Of a stretch of 34,013 nt of DNA, positions 7,900 to 14,527 are shown piece by piece. How positions within the stretch are numbered: the stretch's first letter is position 1; the number at the start of each line of letters is the position of its first letter. The notes beneath the pieces were generated by a model. That model saw only the letters and a list, made by a program, of their open reading frames with translations. It did no database searches and had not been told where the DNA came from. Source of the DNA: Alistipes senegalensis. Its GTDB lineage: Bacteria; Pseudomonadota; Gammaproteobacteria; Burkholderiales; Burkholderiaceae_D. The translations under genes and the position numbers were made by a program. The DNA lies in assembly GCA_023664945.1 (NCBI GenBank), contig JAMPER010000001.1:274829-308841 (forward strand), written 5' to 3'.

Positions 7900-8623
7900 G
7901 AAAATTCTGGTTATCTCGGAAGGCGAAAAGACAGAGCCTCTCATTTACGGGGATCATCTTGTCAAGGCGGGACTGCTTCCGGATGATGTTTCTGTCTTTT
8001 CATACAAGGCAAGCCTTCATGACCTGATACAGCTTTTTGAAAACACAAAAAACCTGGATTTTGCTGATTTTAAGGGAACCCTGATTGAGAAGGAGCGCAA
8101 GAAAAATACGAAGGATTCAGCAGAACAAATAAAAAGGTTACAGGAAAAATATACTGATACGATACTTGTATTTGATCTGGATCCACAGGATAAGGAACGG
8201 TATGATTCCAGGAAAATCATCAATCTTTTAAGGGTATTTGATGAATCATCTGATAATGGGAAATTGTATCTCAGTTATCCGATGATAGAAGCGCTTTTTG
8301 ATGCCAGGGATTCTGCTTCCTTCCCTTTTGGGAAGAAGGGAGAATATAAAGAACAGATCAAAAATAAAAAGAATAACTTATACCGGTTGTTCAGAAATGA
8401 TGAATTAACATTCAAATATTATCAGGCTATTCTTAGAAACCAGTTTGACAAGGCGGGAAAAATAACCCCGTATCATGAAAATGATTTTCATTTAAATTTG
8501 TTCAAAAAACAGGATGCTGCCATCGCGAACGGGAAAATATATATTATTAGTACCGCTTTATTTTTCCTGATAGATTACTGGGGGAAAAAGGTTATGCAGG
8601 TAAATTCATCAGAAGAACTTTAA
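7880..8623 (+). CDS. RloB-like/TOPRIM-type effector of the AbiL-like pair
   Basis: A 247-residue protein with the N-terminal strand-loop ILVISEGEKTEPLIY, which matches the EGxxTE motif of RloB and TOPRIM-related nucleases. A second acidic strand, TILVFDLDPQD, could provide the metal-binding DxD, and YPMIEALFD corresponds to the NPMVE-type motif of the family. In AbiL and PARIS-like systems this partner is the toxic nuclease held in check by the ATPase. Start codons at 7880 and 7889 are both in frame, and both overlap the end of the ATPase gene, so translation is probably coupled. It is AT-rich like its partner. No third gene follows before ribD, so the system appears to be a two-gene operon. 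Function is inferred from motifs and gene order. Confidence 0.75.
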   Translation: MNSMQNKKILVISEGEKTEPLIYGDHLVKAGLLPDDVSVFSYKASLHDLIQLFENTKNLDFADFKGTLIEKERKKNTKDSAEQIKRLQEKYTDTILVFDLDPQDKERYDSRKIINLLRVFDESSDNGKLYLSYPMIEALFDARDSASFPFGKKGEYKEQIKNKKNNLYRLFRNDELTFKYYQAILRNQFDKAGKITPYHENDFHLNLFKKQDAAIANGKIYIISTALFFLIDYWGKKVMQVNSSEEL

Positions 8624-8719
8624 CTTTTCTATTTGTATTTACCTGCCCGGTTCTTTCCCGCTGCCCTGCCTGCCACCTTTCTCCTGCTAGAATAGCCACC
8701 TTCAACAGCCGGAGAGACC

Positions 8720-9811
8720 ATGCCCCACGAAATATTCATGCGCCGCGCCCTGGAAACCATCCGGGAGCTGCCATCAGCCATTGCGCCCAATCCGAGGGTA
8801 GGCTGCGTAATAGTCAGGGATGGGCAGATTATCGGGGCAGGCAGCACCCGCCCGCCCGGCGGCAACCATGCCGAGATAGAAGCATTACAGGATGCCGCCC
8901 GAAGGGGAAACGATGTGAAGGGTGCAACCGTGTACGTGACGCTGGAACCCTGCGCCCACTATGGGCGCACGCCCCCGTGTGCGGATGCTTTAATTGAAGC
9001 CGGTGTGGCCAAAGTGGTGGCGGCAGTAAAAGACCCTGATCCCCGTGTGGCCGGGCGTGGCCTGGCAAGGCTTGCGGCGGCCGGGATAGAGGTGGTTTCC
9101 GGTGTGCTGGAAGACGAAGCCCGGGAAATGAATCTGGGGTTTTTCTCGCGCCTTCAAAAAGGCCGCCCCTGGGTTCGGATAAAGGCCGCCGCCAGCCTGG
9201 ACGGGCGCACGGCGCTCAATAACGGGCAAAGCCAGTGGATTACCTCGCTTCAGGCAAGGGAAGACGGGCACCGCTGGCGTGCCCGGGCAGATGCCATCCT
9301 CACCGGTATTGGCACAGTGCTGGATGACGACCCGCAACTGACCGTGCGTGCCGTGCCGGTAGCCAGGCAGCCCCGGCGGGTGGTTGTGGATAGCCGCCTG
9401 CGCATCTCGCCGCAGGCAAAGGTGCTGGCAGGCGGCGGCGCATGGATATGCTGTGCGCAGGCAGACAAAGAAAAGATGGCGCGTTTGCAGGATGCCGGTA
9501 CGGAAGTGATGGTTTTTCCGGGAAAAGAGGGCCGGGTGGATTTGCCGGCCATGATGCGCGAACTGGCGCGGCGGGAAATCAACAAGGTGCATGTGGAGGC
9601 TGGCGCGGTATTAAGCGGTGCGCTCATTGAAGCCGGGTGCGCCGATGAACTGCTGCTTTATCTCGCCCCGGCGCTGCTCGGCCCCGGCAGGGAACTGTGC
9701 TGCCTGCCGCAGCTGGATTCCCTGGCAGGCTGCATGAGGATGCACTTTCGGGAAATAGCCGCCATTGGCCCGGATTGCCGCATCCTGGCCAGGTTCAATG
9801 AAAAACCATAA
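8720..9811 (+). CDS. ribD: Bifunctional diaminohydroxyphosphoribosylaminopyrimidine deaminase / 5-amino-6-(5-phosphoribosylamino)uracil reductase
   Basis: RibD carries out the second and third steps of riboflavin synthesis: zinc-dependent deamination, then NADPH-dependent reduction of the ribosyl group. The 363-residue protein has the deaminase zinc site HAE (His50, Glu52) with Cys78 and Cys87 in EPCAHYGRTPPC, and NPRVGCVIV ahead of it. The C-terminal reductase domain includes RIKAAASLDGRTAL, GIGTVLDDDPQLTVR and VHVEAGAVLSGALIEAG. Its length is normal. The start at ATG 8720 follows GGAG at 8711-8714. ribE follows 13 bp later, forming an operon. No FMN riboswitch was recognised in the ~95 bp upstream; a possible -10 TAGAAT lies near 8690. 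Confidence 0.97.
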   Translation: MPHEIFMRRALETIRELPSAIAPNPRVGCVIVRDGQIIGAGSTRPPGGNHAEIEALQDAARRGNDVKGATVYVTLEPCAHYGRTPPCADALIEAGVAKVVAAVKDPDPRVAGRGLARLAAAGIEVVSGVLEDEAREMNLGFFSRLQKGRPWVRIKAAASLDGRTALNNGQSQWITSLQAREDGHRWRARADAILTGIGTVLDDDPQLTVRAVPVARQPRRVVVDSRLRISPQAKVLAGGGAWICCAQADKEKMARLQDAGTEVMVFPGKEGRVDLPAMMRELARREINKVHVEAGAVLSGALIEAGCADELLLYLAPALLGPGRELCCLPQLDSLAGCMRMHFREIAAIGPDCRILARFNEKP

Positions 9812-9824
9812 GGAGAAAGAAAGC

Positions 9825-10445
9825 ATGTTTACAGGCATTGTGATGGGAACCGGAAAAATCCTTTCCGTGACACCGCAGGGCGAAAGCGCCGGGGCAGGCG
9901 TGCGCCTCCATATTGATGCAGGCAGCCTGCCGCTGGAAGACGTGGCGGCGGGCGACTCCATTGCGCTCAACGGCGCGTGCATGACCGTGGTGGAAAAAGT
10001 GCCCGGCGGCTTTATGGTGGATGTCTCCCGCGAAAGCCTGAACCGCACGGCAGGGCTTGATGCACCGGGTGAAATCAACCTGGAAAAGGCGCTGGCGCTG
10101 GGCGAACGCCTGGGCGGGCATCTGGTGGCCGGGCATGTGGATGGTGTGGGCGAAGTCTGCGCTTTTAACCCCGTTGGCGAATCGTGGGAACTGGTTATCA
10201 AGGCGCCTTTGGCAATGGCAAAGTATTTTGCCTATAAAGGCTCGGTTGCCGTCAACGGCGTTTCGCTCACCGTCAACCGGGTGGAAGATGCGCCGGATGG
10301 CTGCCGTATTTCCATTAACCTCATTCCGCATACGCTGGCCGTGACTACCCTGAAGAACCTTGCGCCGGGTAGCAAGGTCAATCTGGAGGCAGACCTCATT
10401 GCCCGGTATGTGGAGCGGATGCTTTCTCTTGAAAACGCCCTGTAA
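9825..10445 (+). CDS. ribE: Riboflavin synthase, alpha subunit
   Basis: This enzyme dismutates two 6,7-dimethyl-8-ribityllumazine molecules into riboflavin and the pyrimidinedione precursor. The 206-residue protein begins MFTGIV, the invariant start of the family. It has two lumazine-binding repeats: the first with DSIALNGACMTVVE and FMVDVSRESLNRT, the second with GHVDGVGEV and SVAVNGVSLTVNRVED, followed by IPHTLAVTTL. Its length is typical. The start at 9825 has AGGAGA at 9811-9816. It lies directly after ribD, and the two form a riboflavin operon. ribBA and ribH, which often follow in Burkholderiales, are absent here. Confidence 0.96.
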   Translation: MFTGIVMGTGKILSVTPQGESAGAGVRLHIDAGSLPLEDVAAGDSIALNGACMTVVEKVPGGFMVDVSRESLNRTAGLDAPGEINLEKALALGERLGGHLVAGHVDGVGEVCAFNPVGESWELVIKAPLAMAKYFAYKGSVAVNGVSLTVNRVEDAPDGCRISINLIPHTLAVTTLKNLAPGSKVNLEADLIARYVERMLSLENAL

Positions 10446-10828
10446 AAGGCGGTGGCAAGGCAGGGTTTTGTCTCTTTTTTGCAACGGTTTGCCGGGAAAA
10501 TGCCCCCGTCTGGTGATTTTTGGCAACAAACTTCGCAAACCGCTTTATCATTTTTTCTGTAGCCGCCTGTTTTTATTGTCAGGCAGGGAACAGGCGGCTC
10601 GGTCTGTTGCGGCGGTATCCCCTTTTTACAGAAAAGGAAAATGCCGCCGGTTTGTGACAAAAATACAACAGATTGCCGTTGTTTTTGTGGTTTTTTTGCC
10701 TGATTTTGCGGTTACTGTGACCAACCTCTTGGAAAAGCAGCCGCAATATGAGTAAGCTATGCTCATCCGGAAGTTCTGGCAGCATTGTTACTACGGATTT
10801 TCGATATATCTCTTTAAAGGGAAGACAA
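10446..10828. other. Intergenic region before the porin gene, with a perfect 11-bp hairpin
   Basis: About 380 bp without a supported gene. AGCCGCCTGTT (10561-10571) pairs perfectly with AACAGGCGGCT (10589-10599) over a 17-nt loop. No T tract follows on either strand, so it is not a standard terminator; it could end ribDE transcription or be a regulatory stem. The rest is T-rich and should contain the porin promoter. AAAGGGAAG at 10816-10824 is the porin Shine-Dalgarno. Confidence 0.5.
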
Positions 10829-11968
10829 ATGAAAAAAACCTTAATCGCATTAGCCGTACTCGGTGCAGCAGCCGGGGTGGCACATGCCCAATCCAACGTC
10901 ACCATCTATGGTGTTGTTGATACCGGTTACATCAAGGAAACCGGCCGCGATGTTCGCATGGGCGAAAACATCAACAACCGCATTGGTTTCCGCGGCGCGG
11001 AAGACCTGGGCGGCGGCCTGAAAGCCACCTTTGAACTGGAAAAACGGTTCGACCTGTATGATGGCTCTAACGGTAACACTAACACTGCTCAATATAAAGG
11101 CAAGAAAAATTCCGGTAACAAAGACTGGGATGGTGCTGCCAACATCGGTCTGGCCGGTGATTGGGGTCGTGTCCGTTTTGGCCGTGTGAACGAACTGACG
11201 ACCGAAACCATCCGTAAATTTGACCCGTTCTATCAATACGGTGTTGGTTCCATGATCATGAGCACCCAACGTTCTGCCCGTATTGACAACACTGCCCGTT
11301 ACGATTCTCCGAAGTGGGCTGGTTTCTCCTTTGGCTTGAGCTATTCCCTGGGTGAAGGCACCAAGAAAGGTGAAGCCCTGTATGGTGCAAAATATGACAA
11401 CGATGGCTATGGCATCAACCTGAGCTACGACAATGGCCCGTTCCTGGCTACTGCCAACTGGAGCCGTGTGGCTGATTCCAACGATTCCGATGTCTGGAAT
11501 GTTGGCTTGGGCTACAAATTTGGTCCGGCCCGTGTGACCCTGGCTTATGAAAAGACCTCGGATGAAGGCTACAAAAACGGCAAAGCACACTGGGGTTATA
11601 ACGCCGTTTATGATGACGATGGCGTCTACAATGGCGCTTTCCCGAAAATGGGTAATGCTAAAAGCGTGAAGAGCGAACAGGAAGTCTGGTTGCTTGGCCT
11701 GGAATGGGATATTGGTCCGGGCCAGTTTGACGCATCCGTCCAATACGGCCAACTGGATGATGTGAAGCTTGGCAGTGAAAAAGCGATGAAAGACCGCGAC
11801 ATCCTGAAGTATGCGATTGGTTATACCTATAACCTTTCCAAACGCACTTCGGCCTATGCCCAGGTTTCCTACACCGATTATGATGACAAGGATGCCGGCA
11901 TGTTCTATACCGGTACGGATCGTGACAGCATGACGGCTTTCCAGATCGGTATGACCCACAAGTTCTAA
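10829..11968 (+). CDS. General diffusion porin (Gram-negative porin, betaproteobacterial type)
   Basis: An outer-membrane 16-strand trimeric porin, 379 residues. A clear signal peptide, MKKTLIALAVLGAAAGVAHA, is cut before QSNVTIYG. The mature protein opens with VTIYGVVDTGYIKE and INNRIGFRGAEDLGGGLKATFELEK, hallmarks of the Burkholderiales porin family. It ends with the terminal Phe (MTHKF) needed for outer-membrane assembly. Codon use is strongly biased (CGT, GGT, GAA, AAC, CTG) compared with neighbouring genes, pointing to very high expression. The true start is ATG 10829; the frame is open 27 codons upstream, but those codons do not look like porin. The gene is monocistronic, ending in a strong terminator. 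It may be a route for oxalate and formate across the outer membrane, but nothing in the sequence proves that. Confidence 0.96.
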   Translation: MKKTLIALAVLGAAAGVAHAQSNVTIYGVVDTGYIKETGRDVRMGENINNRIGFRGAEDLGGGLKATFELEKRFDLYDGSNGNTNTAQYKGKKNSGNKDWDGAANIGLAGDWGRVRFGRVNELTTETIRKFDPFYQYGVGSMIMSTQRSARIDNTARYDSPKWAGFSFGLSYSLGEGTKKGEALYGAKYDNDGYGINLSYDNGPFLATANWSRVADSNDSDVWNVGLGYKFGPARVTLAYEKTSDEGYKNGKAHWGYNAVYDDDGVYNGAFPKMGNAKSVKSEQEVWLLGLEWDIGPGQFDASVQYGQLDDVKLGSEKAMKDRDILKYAIGYTYNLSKRTSAYAQVSYTDYDDKDAGMFYTGTDRDSMTAFQIGMTHKF

Positions 11969-11984
11969 TCAACTTGAGGTCTTC

Positions 11985-12013
11985 GGAAAGGGTTTCCTTC
12001 GGGAAGCCTTTCC
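11985..12013 (+). repeat. Hairpin between the porin stop codon and its terminator
   Basis: GGAAAGG (11985-11991) pairs with CCTTTCC (12007-12013), with a second short stem TTCC/GGAA inside and a TTCG tetraloop. It sits in the porin 3' UTR ahead of the main terminator and could stabilise the mRNA. Confidence 0.5.
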
Positions 12014-12030
12014 CGGTAAAAGCCTGAACA

Positions 12031-12059
12031 AAAACGCACCGCTTTGGCGGTGCGTTTTT
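12031..12059 (+). terminator. Rho-independent terminator after the porin gene
   Basis: Perfect 12-bp stem AAAACGCACCGC / GCGGTGCGTTTT (12031-12042 and 12047-12058), loop TTTG, followed by T residues. Confidence 0.95.
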
Positions 12060-12194
12060 CTTTGGTGCATGGCGTTTGCTTCGTTCCAATTGCAGGAAAA
12101 TATACAGAATTGAAGCGGTAAACAGAGAAAGCAAGTGCTTGCTATTTTGCTGGCCTGTTGTGTGATGGGGAATCAATTAATTGATCTTTTGCAT

Positions 12195-12389
12195 CTATAG
12201 AGATGTTGACTTGAGGTGTTTTAGCCAGCTTTTGTCTATTAGGGCCTCAACTTTATCGAACATCGTTGCCTTGAGCGCGGAAGAGGAAAAAGGTACAGAA
12301 TGTTCCTGACTCTTTATGAAGTTGTCAAGATGGTAATCAGGTGGCATAGCCTGTTTGCCCAAGAAATACGCTTTTGTGTATTTCTTTAG
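12195..12389 (-). pseudogene. Unidentified coding remnant
   Basis: A 64-codon open stretch on the minus strand reads like protein, with YFLGKQAMPPDYHLDNFIKS and FDKVEALIDKSWLKHLKS. It has no recognisable start other than an internal ATG at 12347, which would give 50 residues, and no Shine-Dalgarno. Its length and isolation in a decayed region suggest the 3' end of a lost gene. I do not recognise the family. Confidence 0.3.
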
Positions 12390-12449
12390 CTATCCAGGCT
12401 AAGAAGCAAATAGGTGGAATCCCTGGTAAAAGGGATATGGCGTTGTTTC

Positions 12450-12465
12450 AGAATATTAAGTCAGG
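12450..12465 (+). repeat. Left copy of a 16-bp direct repeat flanking the Panacea pair
   Basis: AGAATATTAAGTCAGG here matches AGAATATTATGTCAGG at 13583-13598 in 15 of 16 positions. The two copies enclose the Panacea antitoxin/toxin genes. Confidence 0.45.
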
Positions 12466-12539
12466 TTTACTTAACTTCTTCAGAAATATGAGTCATGAAA
12501 TTTGCTATCATGAGAAACAGGGATGAAAAGGAGGTATAG

Positions 12540-13115
12540 ATGAAAAGCGAACTGTATAGCGAGGTACGCGCCGCACAAGTTGCTGCTTTTTTCCTCTACA
12601 AAGCTGGCGGAAGAATGTCTATTCTGAAGCTGATGAAATTGATGTATCTTGCTGAACGTTTATCCCTGCAAAGATATGGGGAACCTGTAACGGGGGATCG
12701 TTTGGTTTCCATGCCTTATGGCCCAGTGCTTTCCCATACGCTGAATCATATAAACGGATTGCTTGAGTCCGCAAAGGGCGGTTGGGATGACTGGATTTCT
12801 GACAAGGCAAATCGTGAAGTAGCGCTTTGCGATCCAAGCATGTTGCGTTCTCCTGAACAGGATTTGCTTGCTTTATCGGAATCAGACCTTGAAGTGCTTA
12901 ATGAAGTCTGGGAACAATTTGGCCATTTGAGCAAATGGCAGCTTGTGGATTACACCCATTCCAGTGCATGTCCGGAGTGGAAGGATCCGGGCGGATCAAG
13001 TTATCCTATAACGTATATTGACCTGTTCAAGGCTTTTGATTTTTCCCATGATGAGTCGAAGGAACTCAGCGACAGGCTGGAAATACAACGTTGCCTTAAC
13101 CGTTTTCTCGCATGA
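12540..13115 (+). CDS. Panacea-domain (DUF4065, SocA-like) antitoxin
   Basis: Panacea domains neutralise a wide range of unrelated toxins, and SocA is a proteolytic adaptor of this fold. The 191-residue protein has the typical opening: VAAFFLYKAGGRMSILKLMK, LMYLAERLSLQRYGEPVTGD and RLVSMPYGPVLS. It continues with a helical C-terminal half that includes LSESDLEVLNEVWEQFGHLS and LVDYTHSSACPEWKDPG. A very strong Shine-Dalgarno, AAAGGAGGT, lies a few bases before the ATG at 12540. The stop codon overlaps the start of the next gene as ATGA, the tight coupling expected of a toxin-antitoxin pair. The gene is in an AT-richer accessory segment between the porin and glmS. Confidence 0.85.
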   Translation: MKSELYSEVRAAQVAAFFLYKAGGRMSILKLMKLMYLAERLSLQRYGEPVTGDRLVSMPYGPVLSHTLNHINGLLESAKGGWDDWISDKANREVALCDPSMLRSPEQDLLALSESDLEVLNEVWEQFGHLSKWQLVDYTHSSACPEWKDPGGSSYPITYIDLFKAFDFSHDESKELSDRLEIQRCLNRFLA

Positions 13116-13492
13116 TTGCCACCGGAAAAACTTTTCTCGTTCCGTCCGGCCCGGCAGGGCATCATTTGTTTTTTATTGTTCTCGGCCCAATTACTATGCC
13201 GATGGGCGGGAAGGAACCGCAGTTTGTTTCTGTTAATGCAACAACGATAAAAGAGGATGTGCCTTTTGATGATGCCTGTATTCTAGAACCGGGAGATCAT
13301 CCGTTTATCAAGCGCAAGAGCTATATTTCCTATCGTTATGCGAGAGTTGATACAGTGAGCCATCTGGAGAAAATGAAAAACAGCGTATGGATACCTCATG
13401 CAGACTGCTTGCCTGAGTTGTTGGATCGTATCATCACCGGCGCAAAGAAATCCCGTCTTATTCGAAGAGACTTAAAGTTACTTTTCGGGTAA
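13112..13492 (+). CDS. Putative toxin partner of the Panacea antitoxin
   Basis: A 126-residue protein of unknown activity, translationally coupled to the Panacea gene by a 4-bp overlap. It begins MIATGKTFLVPSGPAGHHLF and has a beta-rich N-terminal half with FIVLGPI. A motif region, CILEPGDHPFIKRKSYISYRYARV, is split here only for description: ILEPGDHPFIKRKSY then ISYRYARV. The C-terminus is helical and basic (GAKKSRLIRRDLKLLFG). By position it should be the toxin; Panacea partners are diverse, so the family cannot be inferred from the antitoxin. No RNase, NAD-glycohydrolase or membrane-pore motif was recognised. The gene appears intact. Confidence 0.6.
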   Translation: MIATGKTFLVPSGPAGHHLFFIVLGPITMPMGGKEPQFVSVNATTIKEDVPFDDACILEPGDHPFIKRKSYISYRYARVDTVSHLEKMKNSVWIPHADCLPELLDRIITGAKKSRLIRRDLKLLFG

Positions 13493-13582
13493 TAAAAGTT
13501 CCAGAAAACATGAAAGGTATAGAGGATTACTGTTTTTTGGATGAAGGGAATGCCGGGGAGAGTGGGTGCTTGCTTATTTTTG

Positions 13583-13598
13583 AGAATATTATGTCAGG
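13583..13598 (+). repeat. Right copy of the 16-bp direct repeat flanking the Panacea pair
   Basis: AGAATATTATGTCAGG; differs at one position from the copy at 12450-12465, which is 1.13 kb away on the other side of the toxin-antitoxin genes. Confidence 0.45.
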
Positions 13599-13763
13599 GG
13601 ATGGGAACCTGGGGAATCCAGGCTATTTCAGTTTGTTTGACCAGCGTAGTTAATTTGTTGATATGCGCCTGAAGTTGCCTGACCATTTCGACAGCTGTTT
13701 TTGTCTCATCCTACTCAAATTTAGTGCAATATCGTAGTCTGCCCTTTTCCGCCTTTTTTCAGA

Positions 13764-13871
13764 TCAACCAAGCAGGTGCCCTTGCCGGTAATGAATATCG
13801 GCAAGTTTTGGGGAAAATGCTGCACTGTCCCATGTGAAGCGCGGCCATTCGGCATGTTCATGTATCCACAT
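13764..13871 (-). pseudogene. Remnant of a Fic-family protein N-terminus (DUF4172)
   Basis: The 35-codon reading frame starting at ATG 13871 gives MWIHEHAEWPRFTWDSAAF and SPKLADIHYRQGHLLG. This matches the DUF4172 domain that precedes Fic (AMPylase) domains in a large family beginning MWIxxHxxWPxFxWD. The stop codon falls right after the RQGxLLG motif, and no HPFxxGNGR Fic motif is seen nearby on this strand. Fic enzymes add AMP to target proteins; here only the first few helices survive, so the gene is dead. Confidence 0.7.
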
Positions 13872-14098
13872 ATTAATCACCGCATTTTTTGCGGTTATTA
13901 TGGGCAGTATTCGCCGTATGATCAACATAAATTGCTGTTTTGTTTGCGTTTTTCTTACCGCTGGTTTGTCCTTTCCTTGATTTCCTTGCAGGCAGGATAG
14001 GCTGTACCTGAAAAATACAAAGTGCATATTGCATAAAATAAGGTGTCCATGTCAGATTTTATGCGTACCGATAGTATGGCAATGGGGGAGGAAACCGG

Positions 14099-14323
14099 AT
14101 GAGCTATTTACCACGTACCCTGGAAAAGGTGATTGAAGAGGCGTCCAGTCGATTCAAGGTGGTCATGGTCAGCGGTATGCGGCCGGCTTTGTCCGACGCA
14201 AAATGGATATTAAAGCTGGAAAGCCTGGGGATACCGATTGGCATGGCTTCTGTTATTTCCATGGCAGCTGAGCCTTATGCCATCTCTCCCGGCATTATTG
14301 TCCACAGTATCTGGAATATGTAG
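14099..14323 (+). pseudogene. AAA_14/DUF4143 ATPase with large internal deletion
   Basis: Intact members are about 380-400 residues, with an N-terminal AAA_14 ATPase and a C-terminal DUF4143 nuclease-like domain. This 74-residue frame opens with the family start YLPRTLEKVIEEASSRFKVV and MVSGMR. It then jumps from the point where the P-loop QVGKTT should stand to a segment that resembles the DUF4143 C-terminus (WILKLESLGI...ISPGIIVHSIWNM). About 300 residues are missing, including Walker A and B, but the frame continues across the junction. A possible GGAGGA Shine-Dalgarno remains at 14087-14092. It cannot be a working ATPase. Confidence 0.65.
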
Positions 14324-14527
14324 GGTTAAGAGAGTTCCCGGTATCCGGCTGAAAAACATAAAGTAAGCGCTTGCTTATATAGCTATTCAATCAGGGAGCG
14401 TTTTCCCTTCTCTTGGGTTTGCCAAGTGCGCTTTCTTTCCCGGGCAAGGAGCGGGCGGCGCTTTTTGCCGTTAAAATAGCGGCTGGATAAATGGCCTGAA
14501 GCGGCGGGCAACAGGGGGAAAAATAAT

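Larger units (their letters stand above)
12060..12539. other. Gene-poor accessory zone between porin and Panacea genes
   Basis: About 480 bp with no intact gene. It holds a short open stretch on the minus strand (12195-12389, listed separately), a 14-bp AT-rich palindrome at 12172-12185, and one arm of an imperfect direct repeat (12450-12465). Two copies of TCATGA (12493-12498 and 12508-12513) lie just before the Panacea gene and could be an operator. The composition is more AT-rich than the flanking core genes. Confidence 0.5.
13493..14098. other. Gene graveyard between the Panacea pair and an AAA remnant
   Basis: About 600 bp without an intact gene. It holds the right copy of the direct repeat, a Fic N-terminal remnant on the minus strand (13764-13871) and a short minus-strand stretch near 13600-13720 reading QLQAHINKLTTLVKQTEIAW, unidentified. 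GTGCTTGCTTATTTT at 13566-13580 resembles sequences at 12135-12148 and 14367-14380, suggesting past rearrangement. Confidence 0.5.

Noticed and set aside
8624-8719. Possible FMN riboswitch ahead of ribD
   Set aside because: The leader is too short and lacks the conserved AGGGGNGAA-type and paired elements of the RFN motif.
10850-11959. A 369-codon open frame antisense to the porin gene
   Set aside because: A shadow of a strongly biased gene, with no recognisable protein features.
12172-12185. Palindrome ATCAATTAATTGAT
   Set aside because: Low-complexity AT-rich symmetry, without an adjacent promoter or a second copy; not strong enough to call an operator.
13018-13030. TTGACCTGTTCAA resembling an FNR box
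   Set aside because: It lies inside the Panacea coding sequence and has a 3-bp centre, not the required 4-bp one.
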